Position numbers and translations under genes: made by a program. Below, in pieces: positions 54,753 through 63,602 of a stretch of DNA of 64,000 nucleotides. The notes under the pieces were generated by a model. That model was not told where the DNA came from, did not search any database, and saw nothing but the letters and a program-made list of their open reading frames with translations. This stretch comes from Comamonas resistens. GTDB taxonomy: Bacteria > Pseudomonadota > Gammaproteobacteria > Burkholderiales > Burkholderiaceae_C. The stretch is taken from the NCBI RefSeq assembly GCF_030064165.1, contig NZ_CP125947.1:2294001-2358000 (forward strand), read 5' to 3'. Within the stretch, counting starts at the first letter, position 1. Each line of letters begins with the position of its first letter.

Positions 54753-56123
54753 TCAATTGCCCAGATTGCGAACGGCTTCTGGCGTGAACTGGCTGGGCTT
54801 GAAGTTGTCCTTGCCCAGAATGGGGCCCTTGGGGCGTTCCTGAACCAGATTCATGCCGACATAAGAGCCTGAGCTCAGGTCGTAATAGAACGAGGTGCCT
54901 GCATGCCACTTCTTGATGTCGTAGGCATAGTAGTAGTTGATCTCGCCGTGCTGCCACAGCTGACCACGTGCATCGTAGAAGTCACCCGAGACCGCGTGGC
55001 CTGTGTCTTCGTCGATGAACATCACGCGCTTGGAGTAGACGTGGCGGTAGCCGGGCTTGAGTTTGCCTTCCAGCACCCAGACGCGGCGCAACTCATAGCG
55101 TGTGTAGGCGGGGTTGGGGTGGCCTGGCTTGAGCAGGTCGGCGTACTTGATCTGTTGATTGATGCGGAAGGTGTTCGCAGGGATGAACATCTCGCGCTTG
55201 CCCTGCATGCTCCACTCGTAGCGCTCGGAGCCACCGTTGAACAGGCGCTCGGAGTCTATGGTTACCTTGCCGCTGGTGCCGGGCGAGGGCTGGTCATAGC
55301 CGAACTCGGGCAACTGGCGCACGCGGCGCGTGCCGGGGTCGTAGTTCCAGGCAAGGCGCTTGTCGGTGCCAAAGTTCATCGGCTCGATGGAAAGGATCAC
55401 GCCACCTTTTTCGCGCTCGGGCAGGATGGAAAAATTGGTCACATAGGCGTATTTGCCATCGTTGGGCTTGCCCAGGTTTTCCTTGGAGTCATAGCGGCTC
55501 ATCTGGATGTAGTTGGTGCGGCCCCAGGCGATATCGCCATTGGAGCCCACCAATGCCATGTCGCGCTCCACCTCTTCGGTGCTGGCGCGGCTGGGCAGCA
55601 GGTTGTTCCACAGCAGTTCTAGGCCTGTCTTGGGGATGGGGAAGGGAATGGCTCCCATGAAACCCTTGACGCCATTGCCGTCGTTGACGACTTCGGCCTC
55701 CAGCGCATTGTGCTTGATCACGGCGCAGATTTCGTCGTCATAGCGGAAGTCGCGGTGACCCGGGTAGACGGTGATGCGCATGGAGTTGGGAAACTTCTTG
55801 AGCAGGGCCTTCTGGCCGTCGCTGAGCTTGTCGCCATACTGAGCCATATTGGCTGCCGTGATTTCAAACAGCGGCTTTTCGTTGGCGTAGATGTCGGGCT
55901 GAAACTGACCTGCCGACTTGGTGAACTTCACGCCGGGTGGTACGCCCAGAATCTTGCCGGTGAAAGCAGGGATGCTGCCATCGGCATTGCCAGCCTTGAT
56001 GGCTCCAGTGCAGGTCAGTTCCTTGCCCAGCTTGTCGGCTTCGGCTGCAGGCACTTTGGCAATGGCCGCGCCTGCGGCCAGCAGGCTCAGCAAGAGGGCG
56101 GTGCTCAGAGTCTTTTGCTTCAT
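54753..56123 (-). CDS. DUF1329 family exported protein
   Basis: A 456-residue exported protein with a signal peptide (LSTALLLSLLAAGAAIAK). The mature part matches DUF1329, proteins with a LolA-like fold thought to work at the outer membrane, often in genomes of aromatic or steroid degraders next to BCCT or RND-type lipid transporters. Recognisable segments are TGKILGVPPGVKF, MRITVYPGHRDFRYDD and YYDLSSGSYVGMNL. No RND partner lies beside it here. The exact cargo is unknown. Confidence 0.85.
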   Translation of the reverse strand: MKQKTLSTALLLSLLAAGAAIAKVPAAEADKLGKELTCTGAIKAGNADGSIPAFTGKILGVPPGVKFTKSAGQFQPDIYANEKPLFEITAANMAQYGDKLSDGQKALLKKFPNSMRITVYPGHRDFRYDDEICAVIKHNALEAEVVNDGNGVKGFMGAIPFPIPKTGLELLWNNLLPSRASTEEVERDMALVGSNGDIAWGRTNYIQMSRYDSKENLGKPNDGKYAYVTNFSILPEREKGGVILSIEPMNFGTDKRLAWNYDPGTRRVRQLPEFGYDQPSPGTSGKVTIDSERLFNGGSERYEWSMQGKREMFIPANTFRINQQIKYADLLKPGHPNPAYTRYELRRVWVLEGKLKPGYRHVYSKRVMFIDEDTGHAVSGDFYDARGQLWQHGEINYYYAYDIKKWHAGTSFYYDLSSGSYVGMNLVQERPKGPILGKDNFKPSQFTPEAVRNLGN

Positions 56124-56242
56124 CTCTCTTGTATACAGATAAGTCGGTGAAGATCATTCTTGGGATATTGGCTTAATCAAGAATCGTCTATTAAGACTAA
56201 GCAGTCTGTGCATGCCTTCATCGGTCTTGAAGCGCATAAAAA

Positions 56243-56268
56243 GGGCAGTACCGTTGCCGGTACTGCCC
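56243..56268 (-). terminator. Terminator of the amino acid permease gene
   Basis: Read on the minus strand, GGGCAGTACCG (56268-56258) pairs with CGGTACTGCCC (56253-56243), followed by TTTTTATG. It lies 26 bases after the permease stop. Confidence 0.9.
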
Positions 56269-56293
56269 TGCGGGTCGAGATAGGAGAGGATGC

Positions 56294-57763
56294 TTAGCGG
56301 CTGCCGCTGACGTCCATATCCTTATAAGCCACGACCTTGCTGCCCTTGACCCATTTGTAGCCGAACCAGATGGCCAGAAACAGTGGCAGGCCGATATAGG
56401 TGGCGATGGCGCCGACCCAATCGATCTTGTCGGAGAGGAAGTTCTCGTAGTTCTGTCCCAGGGTGATGATCAGGCACAGCACAAAGGCAAAGATGGGGCC
56501 GAAGGGGAAAGCTGCGGCGCGATAGGGCAGCTTGTTGAGGTCGTAGTTCTGCGCTTCGCAGCCTTTGCGGAAGCGGTAGTGGCTGACGGCGATACCCAGC
56601 CAGGCCACAAAGCCGCACATGCCCGAGAGGTTCAGCAGCCAGATATAGACCACCTTGGGGCTGAAGATATTGGTCAGAAAGCACAGGGCCGCGATGGCTG
56701 TGGTGGCCAGCAGGGCCAGAATGGGCACGCCACGCGCGTTGACACGTGCAAAGATGCGGGGTGCCATGCCCTGGGTGGCCAGTGCATAGAGCATGCGGGT
56801 TGAGGCATACATGCCCGAGTTGCCTGCCGACAGTACCGAAGTCAGCACCACGGCATTCATCACGGCGGCTGCCCCCAGCAGGCCGGCGCGTTCAAACACC
56901 AGGGTGAAGGGGCTGACGGCGATGTCGCCCAGGTCGTTTCTCAGCAGCTTGGGATCGGTATAGGGGATCAGCAGGCCGATGATGAGGATGGCGAAGACAT
57001 AGAACAGCAAGATGCGCCAGAAAACCTTGCGCACGGCACGTGGCACGTTCTTGGCGGGGTCTTCCGATTCACCGGCGGCGATACCGATCAGCTCGGTGCC
57101 CTGGAAGGAAAAGCCAACGACCATGGCCACGCCGATCAGGGCCGCAAAGCCCCCGGCGAAAGGTGCATCACCGGTGGTGAAGTTGGCGATATTGCCCCAC
57201 ACGCCTTCGGGTGCGCCGCCTTGCAGGATGCCGAAGATCATCATCACACCGATGGCGATGAAAACCAGCACCGTGGTGACCTTGATGGCCGCAAACCAGA
57301 ACTCGGACTCGCCAAAGCCGCGGGCGGACAGGGCATTCAGGCCGAACATCAGAGCCAGGAACAGCGCACTCCAGAGCACGCCGCTGGTACCCGGAAACCA
57401 ATAGGCCATGACCAACTGGGCCGCGACCAAGTCTACGGCGATGGTGACCGCCCAGTTGTACCAGTAGTTCCAGCCCAGTGCGAAGCCAAAGCCTTCGTCC
57501 ACATACTTGGCGCCATAGGTGGCGAATGAGCCGGAAACCGGCATATGTGCGGCCATTTCGCCGAGGCTGGTCATCAGGAAGTAGACCATCAGGCCGACGA
57601 TGACGTAGGCCAGCAGGGCGCCGCCCGGCCCAGCCTGCGAGATGGTGGCGCCCGAGGCGACAAAAAGCCCGGTGCCGATGGAGCCACCGATGGCAATCAT
57701 CGACATGTGACGGGCCTTGAGGGACCGGTGCAACTGGCCGGCTTCTGCAGTGGATTCGCTCAT
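56294..57763 (-). CDS. Amino acid permease (APC superfamily, LysP-like)
   Basis: Inner membrane amino acid importer of 489 residues with twelve membrane segments. The N-terminal family signature is SLKARHMSMIAIGGSIGTGL, followed by FVASGATISQAGPGGALLAY. GFSFQGTELIGIAAGESEDP is the typical middle motif of the AAT/LysP group. Lysine is a plausible substrate, but neighbours of this family carry aromatic or other amino acids, so no symbol is given. The Lrp-type regulator nearby is a plausible controller. Confidence 0.88.
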   Translation of the reverse strand: MSESTAEAGQLHRSLKARHMSMIAIGGSIGTGLFVASGATISQAGPGGALLAYVIVGLMVYFLMTSLGEMAAHMPVSGSFATYGAKYVDEGFGFALGWNYWYNWAVTIAVDLVAAQLVMAYWFPGTSGVLWSALFLALMFGLNALSARGFGESEFWFAAIKVTTVLVFIAIGVMMIFGILQGGAPEGVWGNIANFTTGDAPFAGGFAALIGVAMVVGFSFQGTELIGIAAGESEDPAKNVPRAVRKVFWRILLFYVFAILIIGLLIPYTDPKLLRNDLGDIAVSPFTLVFERAGLLGAAAVMNAVVLTSVLSAGNSGMYASTRMLYALATQGMAPRIFARVNARGVPILALLATTAIAALCFLTNIFSPKVVYIWLLNLSGMCGFVAWLGIAVSHYRFRKGCEAQNYDLNKLPYRAAAFPFGPIFAFVLCLIITLGQNYENFLSDKIDWVGAIATYIGLPLFLAIWFGYKWVKGSKVVAYKDMDVSGSR

Positions 57764-58208
57764 GAATACGAAAATTTCTGGCAGGACATGACGGGGAAAA
57801 CAGGCTGGCTAAGGCCTTTGTCATGGCTTGCATTATTGTGGTTCGGCACGGCCAGCACTTGGATAACAACGCGGCGTGCGCGATCGGCGATGACATGCAT
57901 TGCCGTTCAGTGGGTGCAGATTGTGAGCGATTTATAAGAGGTGCGTGCGCTTCGGGTTGTCCTGAAGTGCAGCGAATCTGCTGCCGTTTATTCCAAGTAT
58001 TTGTTTTGTATAGTTTTATTGCCTATGGTCGAGGCTCAATAGTTATTGTTCGCAATGCGGTGCAGGGGCAACTGGCTGCCAGATGGTGGCATGAACGCAA
58101 CGGATTGAGGCAAGGCTGCAGTTGGCGTTTGCCTGGAAGACACTGGCCTATTCCAGAAAGTTTGAACGGACGCGTCCATGGGACTTGCTAGGACGGTGTC
58201 CATCCAAC
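57764..58208. other. Intergenic region between permease and LysR genes
   Basis: About 445 bases. A plus-strand frame at 57823-58191 could encode 122 residues, but its composition is irregular (many Cys, mixed codon use) and it lacks a ribosome site. The region is more AT-rich than the flanks. It should hold the permease promoter and the 3' end of the LysR transcript; neither can be placed. Confidence 0.4.
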
Positions 58209-59123
58209 CTATTCGTTGAATGACCGCTGGCCCAGCACCTCGATCACATAGTCCACAAAGCAGGTGATGCGCGCAGCCAGCGCGGTATTGCGGTAGTAGA
58301 CCGCGTTGATCGACTGGCGCACGTCCAGCGTCTGGCCGGCAAACAGCTGCACCAGTTGGCCGCTGCGGCGGTCCTCGCGTGTCATGAAGTCCGACAGGCA
58401 GACGATGCCGAGACCCGCCAGTGCCATGTGGCGCAGCGTTTCACCGCTGGAGGAGGCAATTGTCGGCTGGATGCGCAGGATATTGCCAGCTGCATCGCGT
58501 AGTGGCCAGTCGTTGAGCGACTCGGGCTGGGTGAAGCCCAGCAATGCGTGTTGCCCTGCATGCTGGGCGAGTTGTCCCGGCTCAGTCGGTGTGCCATGGC
58601 GCTTGAGGTAGGCGGGGCTGGCCAGAACACGGACCTGGCTGGTGCCCACGGGACGGGCGTGCAAGGTGGAGTCCTTGAGCACGCCGATGCGAAATGCCAC
58701 GTCGGTGCGCTTTTCGATCAGGTCAATGATGCCTTCGTTCGAATTCAGCTCCAGTTCCACCTCGGGGTAGCGCTCGCGAAATCCGGCTATCAGCGGCACC
58801 AGCACATGCAGCATGAAGGGGGTGGCCGCATCGACCCGCAGCCGACCGGCTGGCCGCAGCCGCCTGGCCGCCATCTGCTCCTCGGCCTCATCGACCGAAG
58901 CCAGGATGGCACGGGCATGCTGGAGGAAGGTGGAGCCTTCCTCGGTCAGTTCCAGTCGGCGTGTGGTGCGGCGCAGCAATGTGGTCTGAAGCTTCTCCTC
59001 GAGCCGGCCCAATGTGCGGCTGGTGGCCGAGATCGTGAGATCCAGCAGCTCCGAAGCGGCCGTGATGGAACCGGTGTCCACGACAGCCACAAAGGCCTGC
59101 AATTCGTCGAGGGTGGTCTTCAT
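58209..59123 (-). CDS. LysR-family transcriptional regulator of the detoxification module
   Basis: A 304-residue LysR-type regulator. The N-terminal helix-turn-helix covers about residues 1-60 (LQAFVAVVDTGSITAASELL, then TLGRLEEKLQTTLLRRTTRR). The effector domain follows. Its start lies 113 bases from the divergent MFS gene, and the gap contains a sequence duplicated upstream of the dkgB-type gene. It is therefore the best candidate regulator for both units. The inducer is unknown. Confidence 0.9.
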   Translation of the reverse strand: MKTTLDELQAFVAVVDTGSITAASELLDLTISATSRTLGRLEEKLQTTLLRRTTRRLELTEEGSTFLQHARAILASVDEAEEQMAARRLRPAGRLRVDAATPFMLHVLVPLIAGFRERYPEVELELNSNEGIIDLIEKRTDVAFRIGVLKDSTLHARPVGTSQVRVLASPAYLKRHGTPTEPGQLAQHAGQHALLGFTQPESLNDWPLRDAAGNILRIQPTIASSSGETLRHMALAGLGIVCLSDFMTREDRRSGQLVQLFAGQTLDVRQSINAVYYRNTALAARITCFVDYVIEVLGQRSFNE

Positions 59124-59178
59124 TATTGAATTTAATTCAAGAGAATTTGTTTGATACAGGGCTTAATCTGCAAATATT
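59122..59178 (+). promoter_or_regulatory. Control region, copy A (upstream of the MFS gene)
   Basis: The palindromic TTGAATTTAATTCAA (59127-59141) is followed by a 36-base core at 59142-59177 (AGAATTTGTTTGATACAGGG, then CTTAATCTGCAAATAT). The core is repeated at 60579-60614 with only two mismatches. The palindrome has the T-N11-A form of a LysR box. The region lies between the divergent LysR and MFS genes. Confidence 0.75.
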
Positions 59179-59236
59179 AACCGAGGACACTGCAGCCATT
59201 CCTTATTCACCAATATTCCATTCGAGAAAGACTGCA

Positions 59237-60400
59237 ATGAAACCCGCTGCTGCTTTGTCTGCCCTGGCGATCGGCGCATTTGCCATCGGCACCACCGAAT
59301 TCACCCCCATGGGCCTGCTGCCCGTCATTGCCGACGGCGTGCAGGTCAGCATTCCCACGGCGGGCATGCTGGTCTCGGCCTACGCCATCGGCGTGATGGT
59401 CGGCGCGCCGATCATGACTTTGCTGTTCAGCCGCTTCGGCAAGCGCGCGGCGCTGATGGGGCTGATGGTCCTGTTCACTGTCGGCAATCTGCTGTCGGCG
59501 TTAGCGCCTGGCTACACCACGCTGCTGCTGTCGCGCTTGATCACCAGCCTCAACCATGGTGCCTTCTTCGGCATCGGTGCCGTGGTGGCGGCCAGCGTGG
59601 TACCCAAGGACAAGCAGGCCAGCGCCATCGCCATGATGTTCATGGGCCTGACCATTGCCAATATCGGTGGCGTGCCTGCGGCTACCTGGATAGGCCAGCA
59701 GGTCGGCTGGCGCGTGGCCTTCGGCGGCACGGCCGTGCTGGGCCTGGTCACCATCGCCGCGCTGTGGCTGGCCCTGCCCAAGGGCGAGCCGGGTACGCGC
59801 CCCGACGTGCGCCGTGAACTCAAGGTGCTGACCCGCCCCGAAGTGCTGCTGGCCATGGGCACCACGGTGCTGGGTGCCGGCGCCATGTTCACGCTCTACA
59901 CCTATGTGGCTCCGGTGCTGGCCGAGATCACCCACGCCAGCCCCGGCTTCGTGGCCTTTGCCCTGGTGCTGATCGGCATAGGCTTCACGCTGGGCAACAG
60001 CATTGGCGGCAAGCTGGCCGACTGGTCGCTGGATGGGGCAACCAAGCTCATCCTCGGCGCGCTGGCGGTGGTCATGGCCGTGCTGCCCTTTTTGATGAGC
60101 ACGCAGGTCGGTGCAGCCATCGGCCTCGTGGTCTGGGGCGCGGCTGCCTTCGGCATCGTGCCTCCGGTACAGATGCGCGTCATGCAGGCTGCTTCTCAAG
60201 CTCCCGGCCTGGCCTCATCGGTCAACGTCGGCGCCTTCAATCTGGGCAATGCCGTGGGAGCAGCCTTGGGCGGTGCCGTCATCGGCCAAGGCCTGGGCTA
60301 TGCGGTCGTACCGTTGGCTGGCGCTGCCTTGGCGGCGGGTGGTCTGGGCTTGGTCTGGCTGGGCAGCAGCCGTCGCCAAAGCGCGGTGCAGGGCGCCTGA
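59237..60400 (+). CDS. MFS exporter (AraJ/YdhP-like)
   Basis: A 387-residue major facilitator of the drug-efflux (AraJ, YdhP, Cml-like) group with twelve membrane segments. The N-terminal motif AIGTTEFTPMGLLPVIADGV is diagnostic, and the loop-2 signature is SRFGKRAALMG. It probably exports small toxic or sugar-like compounds. ATG 59237 is chosen because the 37 codons upstream run through the control region. A perfect terminator follows, so it is transcribed alone. Confidence 0.9.
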   Translation: MKPAAALSALAIGAFAIGTTEFTPMGLLPVIADGVQVSIPTAGMLVSAYAIGVMVGAPIMTLLFSRFGKRAALMGLMVLFTVGNLLSALAPGYTTLLLSRLITSLNHGAFFGIGAVVAASVVPKDKQASAIAMMFMGLTIANIGGVPAATWIGQQVGWRVAFGGTAVLGLVTIAALWLALPKGEPGTRPDVRRELKVLTRPEVLLAMGTTVLGAGAMFTLYTYVAPVLAEITHASPGFVAFALVLIGIGFTLGNSIGGKLADWSLDGATKLILGALAVVMAVLPFLMSTQVGAAIGLVVWGAAAFGIVPPVQMRVMQAASQAPGLASSVNVGAFNLGNAVGAALGGAVIGQGLGYAVVPLAGAALAAGGLGLVWLGSSRRQSAVQGA

Positions 60401-60427
60401 GCAAGGCTGATCAAAGGCAATCTACTC

Positions 60428-60458
60428 AAAGGCCAGTCCATGGGACTGGCCTTTTTTG
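60428..60458 (+). terminator. Terminator of the MFS gene
   Basis: AAAGGCCAGTCC (60428-60439) and GGACTGGCCTTT (60443-60454) form a perfect stem followed by a T-run. A half-copy of the interspersed element (AGCGCTGGAAGCTATCAAAA, 60497-60516) lies after it. Confidence 0.92.
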
Positions 60459-60559
60459 TTTTTATGCATCAAATGGGTTGAGGGCCTTGGTGGAAAAGCG
60501 CTGGAAGCTATCAAAAAAGGACATTGAATTCAGCTGCGTGCAGCATGTATCAGCTTTTA

Positions 60560-60615
60560 TATTTGATTTAATTTCAAAAGAATTTGTTTTATACAGGGCT
60601 TAATTTGCAAATATG
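60560..60615 (+). promoter_or_regulatory. Control region, copy B (upstream of the dkgB-type gene)
   Basis: Near-identical to copy A: a 36-base core at 60579-60614 (AGAATTTGTTTTATACAGGG, then CTTAATTTGCAAATAT) differs at two positions. It is preceded by TTTGATTTAATTTCAAA, a palindrome-like LysR box. It lies between the MFS terminator and the reductase run, so it should drive the latter. Confidence 0.75.
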
Positions 60616-60681
60616 AAAAGCGCAAACTTCAGTCATCGGGAAAGCAATTCCCGCCTTTCACATCAACCCAGGAGTCCTTTC

Positions 60682-61488
60682 ATGAGCAATATCCCAACTT
60701 TCGGCGTCGGCACCTTCCGTTTGAACGGCCAGGTCGTGATCGACTCGGTGCGCAATGCACTGGACGTGGGCTACCGCGCTGTCGATACCGCACAGATCTA
60801 CGGCAACGAAGCCGAAGTCGGCCAGGCGATTGCCGAGAGCAGCGTGGCACGTGGCGATCTGTTCGTCACCACCAAGATCTGGGTCGAGAACTACAGCAAG
60901 AACAAGCTGGCGGCCAGCCTGCAGGACAGCCTGAAGAAGCTGCGCACCGACTATGTGGACCTGACGCTGATCCACTGGCCCGCACCCGGCAATGGTGTCG
61001 AGTTGTCCGAGTACATGGAGGCCCTGGCCGGTGCCAAGGCCCAGGGCCTGACCCGCCAGATCGGTATCTCCAACTTCAACATCGAACTGACCAAGCAGGC
61101 CATCGCCGCCGTGGGCAAGGACCAGATCGCCACCAACCAGATCGAGCTGAGTCCCTATCTGCAAGGCCGCAAGCTGACGGCCTTCCTCAAGGAGCAGGGC
61201 ATTCAGGTCACTTCCTATATGACCCTGGCCTACGGCAAGGTGCTCAAGGACCCGGTGCTGGCCCGGATCGCTGACAAGCACCAGGCCACGGTGGCGCAAG
61301 TGGCGCTGGCCTGGGCGCTGCAGCTGGGGTATGCGGTGATTCCGTCGTCGACCAAGCGCGAGAACCTGGCCGGGAATCTGCTGGCGCGCGACCTGAAGCT
61401 GGACGCCGACGACATGGCGATGATCGCTGCGCTGGAACGCAACGGCCGCGAAGTCAGCCCCGAGGGCCTGGCTCCTATCTGGGATTAA
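60682..61488 (+). CDS. dkgB: DkgB-type aldo/keto reductase (2,5-diketo-gluconate/methylglyoxal reductase)
   Basis: A 268-residue NADPH-dependent reductase, the same length as E. coli DkgB. The catalytic Asp and Tyr are in [15 protein letters not shown], Lys in FVTTKIW and His in LTLIHWPAP. The NADPH-binding [10 protein letters not shown] is present near the C-terminus. DkgB enzymes reduce diketogluconate and also methylglyoxal and other reactive carbonyls. ATG 60682 follows AGGAG; an upstream in-frame start at 60613 falls in the control region. First gene of a four-gene run of oxidoreductases. Confidence 0.9.
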   Translation: MSNIPTFGVGTFRLNGQVVIDSVRNALDVGYRAVDTAQIYGNEAEVGQAIAESSVARGDLFVTTKIWVENYSKNKLAASLQDSLKKLRTDYVDLTLIHWPAPGNGVELSEYMEALAGAKAQGLTRQIGISNFNIELTKQAIAAVGKDQIATNQIELSPYLQGRKLTAFLKEQGIQVTSYMTLAYGKVLKDPVLARIADKHQATVAQVALAWALQLGYAVIPSSTKRENLAGNLLARDLKLDADDMAMIAALERNGREVSPEGLAPIWD

Positions 61489-61501
61489 GGGAGAACCGGC
61501 A

Positions 61502-62482
61502 ATGACTGCTTCTCTGGCTCGCTTGACGGATGGAGGCTTCAGCATCGGCATCGAAGCCCCTCTGGACAATGACTGGACGCCTGCGGGCGACCAGGCGCGG
61601 CGCGAGGCTGGCCGCCTGCCCGGCGAGCCGGACCTGCGCCGCCACGCCGAACTGGCCCAACTGGCCGACCGCCTTGGTTTTCGCGCCCTGTGGGTGCGGG
61701 ACGTGCCGTTGTACGACCCGTCCTTCGGCGATGCGGCCCAGGTGTTCGAGGTGTTCTCCTATCTGGGCTACCTGGCTGGTGTCACGCAGAATATTCTGCT
61801 GGGCACGGCCGCTGTGGTGCTGCCCATCCGTGAGCCGCTCCTCACGCTCAAGTCGGCTGCCACCGTGCAGCGCCTGAGCGGCAATCGCCTGCTGCTGGGT
61901 GTGGCCAGCGGCGACCGCCCGGTGGAGTACCCGCTGTTCGGTCGCGACTTCGAGGGCCGTGGCGCGAACTTCCGTGAGCAGGTGGAGCTGCTGCGCGAAG
62001 GTGCGCAGGCCCGCTTGCCGGGCGGACTTGATGTGCTGCCGCACATGGAGTCGCCCTTGCCGTTGCTGGTGGCCGGCCTGGCTCAGCAAACCCCCAACTG
62101 GGTGGCTGAAAACATGGACGGCTGTCTGGCCTACCCGGGCAGGCCCGAGGACCATGCACGCCGCGTGGCCGCATGGCGCGCCGTGGCGGTTGACAAGCCA
62201 CACACCAAGCCGTATGTCAGCTTCATCCATCTGGACTTGACCGAAAACGCCGATGAGCCGCTGCAACGCTGGCGCTTCGGCATGCGCGGCGGCCGCAAGG
62301 CCCTGATCGAAGAGCTGCAGGCGCTGCGTGCAGCCGGTGTCGATCACGTCGGCCTGCACTTGCGCCGCAACCAGCGCCCGCTGGACGAGACCTTCCATGA
62401 GCTCGCCGAGCATGTGCTGCCCATTTTTCATCGTTCATCGGCCAAGGTGACTGCACCAGCCGAGGAGACTTGCAATGTCTGA
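61502..62482 (+). CDS. Luciferase-like (LLM class) flavin oxidoreductase
   Basis: A 326-residue flavin-dependent oxidoreductase with the bacterial luciferase TIM-barrel fold, of the single-gene LLM class. Recognisable segments are LAQLADRLGFRALWVRDVP, the SVSRNI-like TQNILLGTAAVVLPIREPL, and GNRLLLGVASGDRPVEYPLFG. No partner reductase is seen. It overlaps the next gene by 8 bases and starts 13 bases after dkgB, so the run is one operon. Substrate unknown. Confidence 0.85.
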   Translation: MTASLARLTDGGFSIGIEAPLDNDWTPAGDQARREAGRLPGEPDLRRHAELAQLADRLGFRALWVRDVPLYDPSFGDAAQVFEVFSYLGYLAGVTQNILLGTAAVVLPIREPLLTLKSAATVQRLSGNRLLLGVASGDRPVEYPLFGRDFEGRGANFREQVELLREGAQARLPGGLDVLPHMESPLPLLVAGLAQQTPNWVAENMDGCLAYPGRPEDHARRVAAWRAVAVDKPHTKPYVSFIHLDLTENADEPLQRWRFGMRGGRKALIEELQALRAAGVDHVGLHLRRNQRPLDETFHELAEHVLPIFHRSSAKVTAPAEETCNV

Positions 62483-63599
62483 TACCCAAGATTTCCTGTT
62501 CAAACCGTACTCCATGGGTGGCCTGGAACTGCCCAACCGTATCGTCATGCCCCCGATGACGCGCTCGCGCGCCAGCCAGCCCGGCGACGTGCCCAGCGCC
62601 TTGATGGCCGAGTACTACGCCCAGCGCGCCAGTGCCGGCCTCATCATCAGCGAAGGCACCTGGATCTCGCCACTGGGCAAAGGCTATGCCTGGACGCCCG
62701 GCATCCACACCGCGGAGCAAGTCGCTGGCTGGCGCCTGGTGACCGATGCCGTGCATGCCGCAGGTGGCCGCATCTTCGCCCAGCTCTGGCATGTGGGCCG
62801 TTTGAGCCATACCAGCCTGCTGGGCGGCCAGCGGCCGGTGTCGTCATCGGCCATCCAGGCCCAGGGCGTGAACGTGTTCGTGGCCGATGCCGACGGCAAG
62901 CCCGGCTTTGCCCAAGCCTCCATGCCGCGCGCTTTGAGCGTCGACGAAATCCATGCCATCGTCGATGACTACCGCCAGGCCGCACGCAATGCGATGGAAG
63001 CCGGCTTTGACGGTGTCGAGCTGCACGCCGCCAACGGCTATCTGCTCAACCAGTTTATCGACTCCAACGCCAACAACCGCACTGATGAATACGGTGGCGT
63101 ACTGGCAAACCGCCTGCGCTTCCTGGGCGAAGTGACCCATGCGCTGGTCGAAGGCACGGGCGATGCCGGCCGAGTCGGCATCCGCCTGGCGCCGCTGACC
63201 ACACTCAACGGCTGCGAGGACGCGGACCCCGAAACCACCTATCTCGGCGCTGCCAAGCTGCTGGCCGACATCGGCGTGGGCTACATCCACATCGCCGAGG
63301 CCGACTGGGAGCAGGCTCCGCACATGCCGGTCGAGTTCAAGCAGCGCCTACGTGAGTCCTTCCCCGGCACCATGATCTACGCCGGTGCCTATACGGCAGA
63401 GCGCGCCCGCGAGGCCGTGGCGCAGGGCTGGGCCGACCTGGTCGGCTTTGGCCGCCCCTTTGTCGCCAATCCCGACCTGCCAGAGCGCCTGCGCATCGGT
63501 GCGCCGCTGGCCCTGCATGAGCGCGAAACGCTGTTCGGCGGCGGCGAGCGCGGCCTGACCGACTATCCCGCGCTGGCAACTGAATCCGCAGAGGCCTGA
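62475..63599 (+). CDS. Alkene reductase of the Old Yellow Enzyme family (NemA-like)
   Basis: FMN-dependent ene-reductase of 374 residues. It starts with LFKPYSMGGLELPNRIVMPP, the typical NemA/PETN-reductase opening. The substrate-binding His and Asn lie in VELHAANGYLLNQFID (HxxN form, as in yeast OYE1). The FMN-binding C-terminal segment is DLVGFGRPFVANPDLPERL. Such enzymes reduce alpha,beta-unsaturated carbonyls, maleimides and nitro compounds. It overlaps the luciferase-like gene and precedes another aldo/keto reductase by 3 bases. Confidence 0.93.
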   Translation: MSDTQDFLFKPYSMGGLELPNRIVMPPMTRSRASQPGDVPSALMAEYYAQRASAGLIISEGTWISPLGKGYAWTPGIHTAEQVAGWRLVTDAVHAAGGRIFAQLWHVGRLSHTSLLGGQRPVSSSAIQAQGVNVFVADADGKPGFAQASMPRALSVDEIHAIVDDYRQAARNAMEAGFDGVELHAANGYLLNQFIDSNANNRTDEYGGVLANRLRFLGEVTHALVEGTGDAGRVGIRLAPLTTLNGCEDADPETTYLGAAKLLADIGVGYIHIAEADWEQAPHMPVEFKQRLRESFPGTMIYAGAYTAERAREAVAQGWADLVGFGRPFVANPDLPERLRIGAPLALHERETLFGGGERGLTDYPALATESAEA

Positions 63600-63602
63600 A
63601 CC

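Noticed and set aside
57823..58191. Possible 122-residue gene in the permease-LysR gap
   Set aside because: No ribosome site, irregular codon use and no recognisable features.
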